From: JBEHWX01 sp048498995
GTDB taxonomy: Bacteria > Bacteroidota > Ignavibacteria > OLB7
Direction: 5' to 3'
NCBI GenBank assembly: GCA_048498995.1
Contig: JBEHWX010000122.1
Span: forward strand, 1 to 16,226
DNA length: 16,226 bases
Shown here: in pieces, positions 10,859 to 16,226 of the stretch
How positions within the stretch are numbered: the stretch's first letter is position 1
How the letters are laid out: the number at the start of each line of letters is the position of its first letter
The notes under the pieces: generated by a model
Database searches by the model: none
What the model saw: only the letters and a program-made list of their open reading frames with translations
What the model was told of the DNA's origin: nothing
Translations under genes and position numbers: made by a program

Positions 10859-11179
10859 ATGGCTGATCATAACGCACACGAAGAGCATCACGTCTCAACA
10901 TCGAGCTACATCGTCATCTTCGTGATCCTGATGGTGCTGCTGGCCGCGACCGTGGGCGTTGCGTACGTCTACCTCGGCGAGTTCAACATCATCGTCGCCA
11001 TGCTGATCGCGCTGGTGAAGGCGGCGCTGGTGGTGATGTACTTCATGCACGTCAAGTACAGCAGCAAGCTGGTCTGGCTCTTCGCCGGCGCCGGCTTCCT
11101 CTGGCTGATCCTCCTGTTCGGCATCACCTTCTCGGATTACTTCACGCGGCACTGGATCGCCCAGCCGCACGGCATGTAA
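10859..11179 (+). CDS. coxD: Cytochrome c oxidase subunit IV family protein
   Basis: This small subunit stabilises the bacterial caa3/aa3 oxidase. The product has 106 residues with a His-rich N-terminus (HNAHEEHH) and three hydrophobic helices at about 17-38, 44-60 and 68-90. The stretch ALVKAALVVMYFMHVKYSS is characteristic of the prokaryotic COX4 family. It is the last gene of the respiratory module: a 71-base gap separates it from coxC, and a strong hairpin follows 91 bases after its stop. No clear SD is visible before the ATG at 10859, so its translation may be weak or may depend on the sequence after the hairpin at 10804-10819. Confidence 0.93.
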   Translation: MADHNAHEEHHVSTSSYIVIFVILMVLLAATVGVAYVYLGEFNIIVAMLIALVKAALVVMYFMHVKYSSKLVWLFAGAGFLWLILLFGITFSDYFTRHWIAQPHGM

Positions 11180-11270
11180 GCTCCGCGATCGGCGCTCCCC
11201 TGGCATGGCCACCCCGAGCCACCGTCCGGCGCGCCGGGATGCACGATAGATTTCGACGGCACGAGACTAG

Positions 11271-11304
11271 GCGGCCGCCTTCCCCGACAGGGGAGGGCGG
11301 CCGC
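11271..11304 (+). terminator. Terminator hairpin after coxD
   Basis: The arms 11271-11285 and 11290-11304 give 15 base pairs, one of them G-U, around the four-base loop GACA. The following bases (tcccgtttcgt) hold only a short T run. The position after the last cox gene makes it the likely end of the act-cox transcript. Confidence 0.75.
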
Positions 11305-11321
11305 TCCCGTTTCGTGGGGGC

Positions 11322-11360
11322 GCCGTTCATTTCGTGCGATCCGTACGCGCCATGAACGGC
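11322..11360. repeat. Perfect 9-bp inverted repeat
   Basis: GCCGTTCAT at 11322-11330 is matched by its exact reverse complement at 11352-11360, 21 bases apart. It could be an operator or a weak RNA stem. Nothing links it to a known regulator. Confidence 0.35.
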
Positions 11361-11444
11361 TATCCGGACCGGATCGTCGGAATTGAGCCCCGTGATCCCC
11401 CAAAATGGGAGCATCTCATAGGGTTGGTGATTCCCTTCTGCAAA

Positions 11445-11460
11445 TTGGCACGGTAGATGT
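11445..11460 (+). promoter_or_regulatory. Possible sigma-54 promoter before the DUF1328 gene
   Basis: TTGGCACG at 11445-11452 matches the -24 element of RpoN promoters completely. The -12 part, four bases later, reads ATGT instead of TTGC, so only half of it fits. It would start RNA near 11472, about 140 bases before the ATG at 11614. No sigma-70 promoter of better quality was seen in this stretch. Confidence 0.25.
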
Positions 11461-11613
11461 GATAACCTGAAACAGAGCGTTGAGCGCTGGAGCAGATTCG
11501 AAAGGCGGAGACGACGAGTGCGATCGAGGGGTAAGAGATCCGCCGCCGAAGACCAGAAGCTCAAACATGAAGCTCGTATGTGAGACAGAGTTCAATGTGT
11601 TGGAGGAACGATC

Positions 11614-11778
11614 ATGTTACGCTGGGCTGTGATTTTTCTCGTGGTTGCCCTTGTGGCGGCGCTTTTCGGTTTCGGCGGCATCGCCGGTGCGGCGGCTGGA
11701 TTCGCGAAGATTCTCTTCTTCGTCTTCCTGGTAGTCTTTCTGGTCAGCCTCATCGCCGGCATGGTCCGTCGGACCTGA
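11614..11778 (+). CDS. Small DUF1328-type membrane protein
   Basis: A 54-residue protein read from ATG 11614 with an excellent SD, GGAGGA at 11602-11607, and a six-base spacer. It opens MLRWAVIFLVVALVAALFGF, then GGIAGAAAGFAKILFF, then a second hydrophobic helix and the basic end GMVRRT. This matches the DUF1328 (YtjA-like) family almost position by position: two short membrane helices around a Gly/Ala-rich turn, and the usual 50-60 residue length. Its function is unknown in all bacteria; it is often seen near stress-related genes. It stands alone, after a terminator and before a spacer with a hairpin. A longer frame over the same bases in another register (from 11580) has no such resemblance. 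Confidence 0.88.
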   Translation: MLRWAVIFLVVALVAALFGFGGIAGAAAGFAKILFFVFLVVFLVSLIAGMVRRT

Positions 11779-11784
11779 CGTCGC

Positions 11785-11817
11785 GATGAGATCCGGGCTT
11801 GGAGATGAGATCCGGGC
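11785..11817. repeat. 14-bp direct repeat, two copies
   Basis: GATGAGATCCGGGC occurs at 11785-11798 and again at 11804-11817, a period of 19 bases, starting seven bases after the DUF1328 stop. A partial third copy (GATGAG) begins near 11821. It may be a tandem duplication or a paired protein site. Confidence 0.6.
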
Positions 11818-11906
11818 ATAGATGAGTCCACCGGTGGCACGGAAGGTGCGGTATGCTGCATGCCGCGTCGCGCCGGCCCGGGGAGATGGATACGAGAACG
11901 GATGAT

Positions 11907-11950
11907 CGAAGGGAGGTTGTGAAGGGTGTTCCCGTCATGGCCTCCCTTCG
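11907..11950 (+). terminator. Hairpin in the DUF1328-cupredoxin spacer
   Basis: CGAAGGGAGG at 11907-11916 pairs perfectly with 11941-11950 over a 24-base loop that can itself form a GGG/CCC pairing. No T run follows. It may end the DUF1328 transcript or act in the leader of the cupredoxin gene 65 bases downstream. Confidence 0.4.
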
Positions 11951-12014
11951 TTCGCTCCCGGCGGCCGAAACGCGCGGACGCACCTGACAACTACCCGTGC
12001 ATGGAGGCAGCTAC

Positions 12015-12527
12015 ATGAGGCAGCAGTTCGTTACCAGACCGGAGCACGATCCGGAATCCGCCGCACGCGCCTGGCTATATCTGATCCTGGCAACCGCCAC
12101 GCTTCTCGGCATGCTCCTGCTCGTCGGGATGGCCGGCTGTTCCGACCGCCGTGGCGCCGCCGACCGTGCCGACAGCGCGGTGACCAGCGGCGCCGACGGT
12201 GGCAGCGCCGGTGGCGTTGCTCCGGCCCCCGCGGCGCGGGCCGGAGCCGAAACGCCGACCCGGACGGTCGAGGTGCGCCTGAACGAGTACAGCATCCAGA
12301 TGCCGACCACCTTCACGCCGGGGCCGATCACCTTCCGCGTGATGAACGCCGGCACGCAGCCTCACGGGCTCGAGATCAAGGGGAACGGCGACGAGCAGAA
12401 ACTGGAGCTCAATGGTGGCGAGATCAAGATGCTCACGATGACGCTCACCGCCGGTATCTACGAAGTGTATTGCCCGATCGACGGGCACGCCGACAAGGGG
12501 ATGCGGACGAAAGTGGCCGTGCAGTGA
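12015..12527 (+). CDS. Lipoprotein cupredoxin (type 1 copper protein)
   Basis: A periplasmic blue-copper-like electron carrier or copper-binding lipoprotein. From ATG 12015 (SD GGAGG at 12003-12007, seven-base spacer) the product has 170 residues. A hydrophobic stretch at 20-41 ends in VGMAGC, so Cys42 is the probable lipidated residue. A low-complexity Ala/Gly/Asp linker runs to about 82, followed by a plastocyanin/azurin-like domain (85-170). The likely type 1 copper ligands are all there: H117 (QPHGLE), C153, H158 and M163 (C-x4-H-x4-M). Its redox partner is not shown by the sequence; the nearby ACIII/caa3 chain is one candidate and the ferritin compartment downstream another. The frame is open back to a GTG at 11997, but that start has no SD. 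It ends 66 bases before the EncFtn gene. Confidence 0.9.
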   Translation: MRQQFVTRPEHDPESAARAWLYLILATATLLGMLLLVGMAGCSDRRGAADRADSAVTSGADGGSAGGVAPAPAARAGAETPTRTVEVRLNEYSIQMPTTFTPGPITFRVMNAGTQPHGLEIKGNGDEQKLELNGGEIKMLTMTLTAGIYEVYCPIDGHADKGMRTKVAVQ

Positions 12528-12593
12528 TGGCACGCCGGCCGCCCGGAGCCGCGATCGACGTATCATGACAACGAGGAGAACCGAGGACGAACA

Positions 12594-13019
12594 ATGGCTG
12601 AAAACAGCGGAAGTTATCACGAGCCCTATGAGCTCCTGTCGCAGGACGCGAAGGACATGCATAGAGCGCTCGTCACGGTGATGGAGGAGCTCGAGGCGAT
12701 CGACTGGTATCAGCAGCGCGCCGAGGCGTGCGGCGACACCGAGCTCCGGGATATCCTCCTTCACAACAAGAACGAGGAGATCGAGCACGCGATGATGACG
12801 ATCGAGTGGATCCGACGCCACTCCCCCCGCTTCGACGAGCAGGCGCGGGTCTACCTCTTTTCCAACGGGCCGATCATCGATGTCGAGAAGAAGGAGATGG
12901 GGAGCGAGGGGAGCGGCCAGGGGAACGGAGGAGCTTCCGGAGCCCGCCCGGGCGCCCGTTCGGGTGCCGCCGGCGCGGCCGGATCGCTCGGCATCGGCAG
13001 CCTGCGGAGGAGGGGATGA
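12594..13019 (+). CDS. encFtn: Encapsulated ferritin-like protein (EncFtn) with cargo-loading peptide
   Basis: EncFtn is a ferroxidase that oxidises Fe(II) inside an encapsulin shell, so that iron is stored as mineral. The 141-residue product has two helices and the EncFtn core MEELEAIDWYQQRAEAC (30-46) and LLHNKNEEIEHAMMTIEWIRR (split near 55-75). By position, E32, Y39, E62 and H65 match the metal-site residues of the Rhodospirillum rubrum protein, so the centre built across the dimer looks intact. Residues 102-130 are a Gly/Ala/Ser-rich flexible linker. The end, SLGIGSLRRRG, is a clear encapsulin cargo-loading peptide of the (S)LxIGSL type. ATG 12594 has GAGGA at 12584-12588. The stop overlaps the shell gene (ATGA), so cargo and shell are made together. 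Confidence 0.96.
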   Translation: MAENSGSYHEPYELLSQDAKDMHRALVTVMEELEAIDWYQQRAEACGDTELRDILLHNKNEEIEHAMMTIEWIRRHSPRFDEQARVYLFSNGPIIDVEKKEMGSEGSGQGNGGASGARPGARSGAAGAAGSLGIGSLRRRG

Positions 13020-13846
13020 GCATGGATTTATTGAAACGGGGATGCGCGCCGATTCTTCCGGAAGCGTGGGAGGCGATCGATCAGGAGGCGCGACGCGTGC
13101 TCACGCTCAACCTCGCCGGCCGCAAGCTGGTGGATTTCGACGGACCGTACGGATGGGGACACGCCGCGGTCAACCTCGGCCGGCTGGAGCCGATCGCCAA
13201 CGAGCCGCTGCCCGACGTGCACGCGAGCCGGCGGCTGGTGCAGCCGCTGATCGAGCTTCGCACGCCGCTCCGCCTCTCCCTCCATGAGCTCGACGACATC
13301 GCGCGCGGCGCGCTCGATCCGGATCTCGATCCCGTGCGCGACGCCGCCGAGAAGATCGCCGAGGCCGAGGACAGCGCCATCTTCAATGGCTTCGCCGCGG
13401 CCGGCATCGCCGGCATGTCCGGCGCGTCGACGCACGATCCGGTCTACCTTCCGGATAACGGCACCCGCTACCCGGCGGCGATCGTCAGGGCGCGCGAGGT
13501 GCTCCGCGAGGCGGGGATCAACGGCCCGTACGCGCTGGCGCTCGGCCGGCATGCCTACAGCGAGCTGTCGCAGGCGGCCGAGGACGGCTACCCGATCCGG
13601 AAGCGGATCGAGCAGCAGATCATCGACGGCCCGATCGTCCGTGCTCCATCGATCGACGGCGCGATCCTGATGTCGATTCGTGGCGGGGATTTCATCCTCA
13701 CCGTGGGCCAGGATCTTTCGGTCGGCTACCAGCACCACGATCAGGACTGGGTGGAGCTGTTCATCACCGAGTCGTTCACCTTCCGGGTGCTCGAGCCGGC
13801 CGCGGCGATCGCGCTGAATCACGGCCCGACCATCATCGAGACGTAA
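13016..13846 (+). CDS. enc: Family 1 encapsulin shell protein
   Basis: This protein, with the HK97 phage capsid fold, assembles into an icosahedral protein shell around cargo. The 276-residue product opens MSMDLLKRGCAPILPEAWEAI, followed by ARRVLTLNLAGRKLVDFDGP, the standard N-terminal arm of family 1 encapsulins that also forms part of the cargo-peptide pocket. GWGHAAVNLGRL, the E-loop region, and the closing block FITESFTFRVLEPAAAIAL are also typical. Its length is close to that of shells forming 60-mers (T=1), although T number cannot be read from sequence. ATG 13016 overlaps the EncFtn stop and has GGAGG at 13006-13010; ATG 13022 (MDLLKR) is the alternative. With the EncFtn cargo peptide next door it forms an iron-storage nanocompartment. 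Confidence 0.97.
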   Translation: MSMDLLKRGCAPILPEAWEAIDQEARRVLTLNLAGRKLVDFDGPYGWGHAAVNLGRLEPIANEPLPDVHASRRLVQPLIELRTPLRLSLHELDDIARGALDPDLDPVRDAAEKIAEAEDSAIFNGFAAAGIAGMSGASTHDPVYLPDNGTRYPAAIVRAREVLREAGINGPYALALGRHAYSELSQAAEDGYPIRKRIEQQIIDGPIVRAPSIDGAILMSIRGGDFILTVGQDLSVGYQHHDQDWVELFITESFTFRVLEPAAAIALNHGPTIIET

Positions 13847-13847
13847 G

Positions 13848-13882
13848 CGGCCGGCTCCTCGGGAGGCCCAGGAGAGCGGCCG
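13848..13882 (+). terminator. Imperfect hairpin right after encapsulin
   Basis: CGGCCG at 13848-13853 pairs with 13877-13882, and CTCCT at 13855-13859 with AGGAG at 13870-13874, with a small internal loop between and a ten-base end loop. It starts two bases after the stop. It lacks a T tract. Confidence 0.4.
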
Positions 13883-13945
13883 GGCGCCGGAGGTCTCCCG
13901 ATCGACGCATCGCGGGCGATCCGACATCCGGCATGCATGAAACGA

Positions 13946-13980
13946 GCACGGCGACCGGGCCAAGGGCCGGGTCGCCGTGC
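13946..13980. terminator. Strong hairpin between encapsulin and tRNA-Thr, probably bidirectional
   Basis: Eleven perfect base pairs (13946-13956 with 13970-13980), then one mismatch, four more pairs and a three-base loop. It lies eleven bases past the tRNA 3' end on the minus strand, where TCGTTTC follows. On the plus strand it lies about 100 bases after the encapsulin stop. Converging genes make a shared terminator likely. Confidence 0.7.
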
Positions 13981-13991
13981 GTCGTTCTGCG

Positions 13992-14064
13992 AGCCCGCGA
14001 CAGGAATCGAACCTGCAACCTTCTGATTACAAATCAGATGCTCTGCCAGTTGAGCTACGCGGGC
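13992..14064 (-). tRNA. tRNA-Thr (anticodon TGT)
   Basis: Read on the minus strand, the 73 bases fold into a complete cloverleaf: a perfect 7-bp acceptor stem (GCCCGCG/CGCGGGC), a D arm with GCTC/GAGC, an anticodon stem TCTGA/TCAGA around loop TTTGTAA, and a T arm GCAGG-TTCGATT-CCTGT. The anticodon TGT reads threonine codons of the ACN type, mainly ACA. The discriminator base is T, and the 3' CCA is not encoded. It stands alone, oriented against the neighbouring genes, with a promoter-like sequence upstream and a strong hairpin downstream. Confidence 0.97.
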
Positions 14065-14078
14065 ATGGACGGATCGCG

Positions 14079-14107
14079 AAGATAGCCCACGAGGGCGCGA
14101 CCGCAAA
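14079..14107 (-). promoter_or_regulatory. Likely sigma-70 promoter of the tRNA-Thr gene
   Basis: On the minus strand, TTTGCG (14102-14107) and TATCTT (14079-14084) are 17 bases apart. The -10 matches four of six consensus bases and the -35 three. The start would fall about eight bases before the tRNA 5' end at 14064. Confidence 0.45.
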
Positions 14108-14154
14108 CACCTTTTTCACCTGCGCTCCGCCTCGGCGACGCGGGTTCGCCCGCC

Positions 14155-14183
14155 TTGATCCGATCCCCCGGAGCGGCTAAGTT
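14155..14183 (+). promoter_or_regulatory. Possible promoter of the ComEA-like gene
   Basis: TTGATC (14155-14160) and TAAGTT (14178-14183) are spaced by 17 bases. The -35 fits four of six bases and the -10 three. It would give a leader of roughly 120 bases before the ATG at 14311. Confidence 0.3.
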
Positions 14184-14310
14184 CCGCCCGTCAACGCCCC
14201 TTCCAACGCGCTCCCGGCCTGGCCGGGCCGGCCACCACCGGCCGCGTTGCGAAGAGGGGGACCGTCCCCGTCCGGTCCGATCATCTCACCGTATCGAGAC
14301 GAGGTCCGCC

Positions 14311-14856
14311 ATGCCACGCATTCCCGATCTTGAACAACGCTTCGGCCTTACCCGGGGCGACGTCACCGTCGCGCTCTTTCTTGCCGCGACGGCGCTTGCC
14401 GGGTTCATCTATGTCACCTTCTTCGACGAGCGGGATCAACTGGCCCGCCGTGATCTGGCGCGTCTGGTCGCCTATCGCGATTCGGCGCTGGCCGCGCGCC
14501 GGGAGGCCGCCGAGCGTCGGATGCTCGGCATCGCCGGAGCGGATTCCTCCGGCGGCGGCGATTCGCTGGCGGCATGGGAGCCGCTGGATGAGGAGGCGCT
14601 TCGCCGCGACACGCTTCGTGGGACGGCTCGCGCCGCGAGCGGAGGGGGGAAGACCCTTCCCTCGGCGCCGGTCGATATCAACCACGCCTCGCTTGCGGAG
14701 CTGACGCGGCTTCCGGGGGTGGGGGAGAAGACGGCGCGCGGGATCATGGAGCTCCGCGTGCACGTGCCGTTCCGCCGCGTGGAGGATCTGCTGTCGGTGA
14801 AGGGGATCGGGGCCAAGAAGCTGGCGAAGATGCGTCCTTACGTCGTGGTCAGGTGA
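14311..14856 (+). CDS. Membrane-anchored ComEA-like helix-hairpin-helix protein
   Basis: Proteins of this type bind double-stranded DNA without sequence preference; ComEA itself is the periplasmic or surface DNA receptor in natural transformation. The 181-residue product has a membrane helix at about 17-38, a charged, probably helical region rich in Arg, Ala and Glu (39-71), a Gly/Ser-rich linker, and a C-terminal pair of HhH motifs (122-181) with LPGVGEKTARGI and VKGIGAKKLAKM as the DNA-contacting hairpins. VDINHASLAEL is the usual opening of that domain. ATG 14311 has GAGGT at 14301-14305 and a five-base spacer; the frame is open from 14155, but without good support. No other competence gene is in the window, so a role in DNA uptake is inference; a general DNA-binding membrane protein is equally possible. 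Confidence 0.87.
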   Translation: MPRIPDLEQRFGLTRGDVTVALFLAATALAGFIYVTFFDERDQLARRDLARLVAYRDSALAARREAAERRMLGIAGADSSGGGDSLAAWEPLDEEALRRDTLRGTARAASGGGKTLPSAPVDINHASLAELTRLPGVGEKTARGIMELRVHVPFRRVEDLLSVKGIGAKKLAKMRPYVVVR

Positions 14857-14937
14857 ATTCCCTCGCGGAACGTGTCGTTCACGCAATTGAGCAGGATCGA
14901 TCAAGGAGGTTCCACGCCATTCTCGTAACATGGCGCC

Positions 14938-15534
14938 ATGAGAGTGATCGCGGGAACATTCGGTGGCAGAACGCTGCGCGCGCGGGATCTGCCGGAGCTC
15001 AGGCCGACGACCGATCGCGTGCGTGAGTCGATCTTCAGCATCCTCTTCTCCCGGTTCGACGTGGAGGGAGGGGCGGTCCTGGATCTCTTCGCCGGCACCG
15101 GCGCGCTCGGCATCGAGGCGATCAGCCGGGGGGCGGCGCGCTGCACCTTCGTGGAGAAGCATCGGAAGACGGCGGCGCTGGTCGAGGAAAATCTGGCATC
15201 GCTCGGCATCACCGAGGGAGCCCGCGTGGTGGTGAGGGACGCGGTGAAGTTTCTGGAGGAAACGGATCGCGAGTACGATCTGATCCTGGCCGATCCGCCC
15301 TACGCCGCCACGGTGTTCGATCGCGTGATAGCGCTCGTGTTCGAGCGGGGGCTGCTTCGGCCGGGAGGCTTCTTCGTGCTGGAGCACTCCTCGGCGATGC
15401 GGGGGCGTGCCGCCGCCGGCGCCGAGATCGTGGTGGAGCGCTCCTTCGGCGACACGGCGATCACGATCTACCGCCGTACACCGGTCCCGGATGTGCCCGG
15501 ATCATCCGGCGGCGCGGCGGCGAGCGATGGATGA
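14938..15534 (+). CDS. rsmD: 16S rRNA (guanine(966)-N(2))-methyltransferase RsmD
   Basis: RsmD methylates G966 of 16S rRNA during small-subunit assembly, using S-adenosylmethionine. The 198-residue product has the RsmD opening MRVIAGTFGGRTL followed by RPTTDRVRESIFSIL (22-36), the SAM-binding loop DLFAGTGALGIEA (49-61) with the acidic FVEK after the next strand (71-74), and the catalytic DPPY (119-122) of N-specific methyltransferases. The last 20 residues are Pro/Gly/Ala-rich and outside the domain. An in-frame TAA lies ten bases before ATG 14938, which makes this the first possible ATG. The best SD-like sequence, AAGGAGGT at 14903-14910, is 27 bases away and seems too far. It is followed by coaD, its usual neighbour in many bacteria. 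Confidence 0.95.
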   Translation: MRVIAGTFGGRTLRARDLPELRPTTDRVRESIFSILFSRFDVEGGAVLDLFAGTGALGIEAISRGAARCTFVEKHRKTAALVEENLASLGITEGARVVVRDAVKFLEETDREYDLILADPPYAATVFDRVIALVFERGLLRPGGFFVLEHSSAMRGRAAAGAEIVVERSFGDTAITIYRRTPVPDVPGSSGGAAASDG

Positions 15535-15612
15535 CTATATTCGGCCCCGATCCATCCGATCCCTCGTGGATCCGATCCCGGCAGTACATCTCTCCGTAGC
15601 CCGCAGGTGGAC

Positions 15613-16104
15613 ATGAGAACCGCAGTCTATCCCGGCACGTTCGACCCGATCACGAACGGCCACATCGATATCATCGCGCGCTCGGCCAAGCTGTTCGACC
15701 GCGTGATCGTGGCCCTGGCGGTCAACAGCGCGAAGAAGACCCTCTTCACCGAGGAGGAGCGTCTGGGGCTGGCCGTCGAGGCGCTCCGGGGCTACGAGAA
15801 TGTCGAGGTGAAGCGCGCCTCCGGGCTGCTGGTGGAGTTCGTGGAGGGGGAGGGAGCGATGGCGATCATCCGCGGTCTGCGCGCGGTGACCGACTTCGAA
15901 TACGAGATGCAGATGGCGTTGATGAACCGGAAGATGCGGGAGGAAATCAGCACCATCTTCATGATGCCGCACGAGCGGTACACGTATCTGAACTCGACGA
16001 TCATCCGCGAGCTCTCGCGCTACGGGGCCGACGTGTCGGAGTTCGTTCCTCCCTGCGTGCAGGCGGCGCTGCATCGTCGTCAGGAGGAGCTCCGCGGCGC
16101 CTGA
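15613..16104 (+). CDS. coaD: Phosphopantetheine adenylyltransferase CoaD
   Basis: CoaD joins 4'-phosphopantetheine and ATP to make dephospho-CoA, the step before the last in coenzyme A synthesis, in the cytoplasm. The 163-residue product has the full set of family marks: AVYPGTFDPITNGHIDII (4-21) with the TxGH nucleotide-binding motif, NSAKKTLF, EFVEGEGAMAIIRGLRAVTDFEYE (around 76-100) and STIIRELSRYGADVSEFVP near the end. Its length is normal (about 160). I start at ATG 15613, with AGG at 15605-15607; a GTG two codons earlier is the alternative. It lies 78 bases after rsmD. A minisatellite begins 23 bases after its stop, with no evident terminator between. Confidence 0.97.
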   Translation: MRTAVYPGTFDPITNGHIDIIARSAKLFDRVIVALAVNSAKKTLFTEEERLGLAVEALRGYENVEVKRASGLLVEFVEGEGAMAIIRGLRAVTDFEYEMQMALMNRKMREEISTIFMMPHERYTYLNSTIIRELSRYGADVSEFVPPCVQAALHRRQEELRGA

Positions 16105-16127
16105 TGCACCGCGAGGGGAAGCTGCAC

Positions 16128-16226
16128 GCATCCCGGCCGACGCATCCCGGCAGAGGCATCCCGGCCGACGCATCCCGGCAGAGGCATCCCGGCCGACGCA
16201 TCCCGGCAGAGGCATCCCGGCCGACG
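16128..16226. repeat. 28-bp minisatellite, cut by the window end
   Basis: Seven 14-base half-units follow each other without gaps from 16128 to 16225. They share GCATCCCGGC and alternate strictly between the endings CGAC and AGAG, so the true period is 28 bases (three and a half copies). All copies visible here are identical to their type. It has no stop in any frame, yet no start or SD introduces it, so I treat it as non-coding. It probably continues beyond the window. Confidence 0.93.

Larger units (their letters stand above)
11180..11613. other. 434-base gene-free region after the oxidase operon
   Basis: It contains the operon terminator at 11271-11304, an inverted repeat (11322-11330 with 11352-11360), and from about 11390 a stretch of lower GC content than the neighbours, with a possible -24 promoter element, leading to the small DUF1328 gene. 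A 140-codon frame open on the minus strand (11142-11564) crosses the terminator and the coxD end and has no family resemblance, so I do not count it. No RNA gene was recognised. Confidence 0.7.

Noticed and set aside
11142..11564. 140-codon minus-strand frame in the spacer after coxD
   Set aside because: It crosses the coxD end and the terminator hairpin, and shows no domain, signal or SD.
12561..12566. TATCAT as a -10 box for an EncFtn promoter
   Set aside because: The -10 matches well, but nothing like a -35 or an extended -10 TG lies at the right distance.
12728..13015. N-terminal extension of encapsulin into the EncFtn gene
   Set aside because: The frame is open, but the extension is a shadow of EncFtn; the family N-terminus and SD place the start at 13016 or 13022.
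15535..16215. 226-codon minus-strand frame through coaD and the repeat
   Set aside because: It is antisense to coaD, and its start lies in the minisatellite, which is open in every frame.
16128..16226. CRISPR array
   Set aside because: The units are contiguous and no unique spacers separate them.

Overview
This is a GC-rich window from a bacterium that respires oxygen without a visible bc1 complex. It carries a nearly complete Alternative Complex III (ACIII) operon joined to a caa3-type cytochrome c oxidase operon. Lipobox signals on two redox proteins and Shine-Dalgarno (SD) sequences of the GGAGG type fit a didermic bacterium. The combination of ACIII, an A2-type caa3 oxidase and an encapsulated ferritin suggests a lineage such as Gemmatimonadota, Rhodothermota, Acidobacteriota or a related candidate phylum. 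The sequence alone does not let me name the taxon.

Bases 1-11179 form one same-strand respiratory module. It starts inside actB (5' end outside the window) and runs actB (C-terminal half with four iron-sulfur cluster motifs), actC, actD, actE, actF, a single-pass membrane protein of unknown function, a SCO-type copper chaperone, coxB (subunit II with a fused cytochrome c domain), coxA, coxC and coxD. The inferred electron path is quinol -> ActC -> ActB clusters or ActE haem -> cytochrome c domain of CoxB -> CuA -> haem a -> haem a3/CuB in CoxA. The SCO protein would load CuA. A strong hairpin sits between actC and actD, and a 15-bp terminator-like hairpin ends the module at 11271-11304.

Bases 11180-11613 hold no gene. 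They contain the terminator, an inverted repeat and a possible sigma-54 -24 element. A 54-residue DUF1328-type membrane protein follows (11614-11778), then a spacer with a direct repeat and a hairpin.

Bases 12015-13846 hold a lipoprotein cupredoxin, an encapsulated ferritin-like protein (EncFtn) with a C-terminal cargo-loading peptide, and the family 1 encapsulin shell protein. The last two overlap by ATGA and make an iron-storage nanocompartment. Whether the cupredoxin belongs to the same unit is open.

Bases 13847-16226 are mostly housekeeping: hairpins, a tRNA-Thr(TGT) on the minus strand, a membrane-anchored ComEA-like helix-hairpin-helix protein, rsmD and coaD. A 28-bp minisatellite (two diverged 14-bp halves) starts just after coaD and runs off the window end.

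The best candidates for new biology are the uncharacterised ACIII-linked membrane protein, the cupredoxin next to the EncFtn/encapsulin pair, and the intra-operon hairpin. I found no clear sign of an entirely new system.
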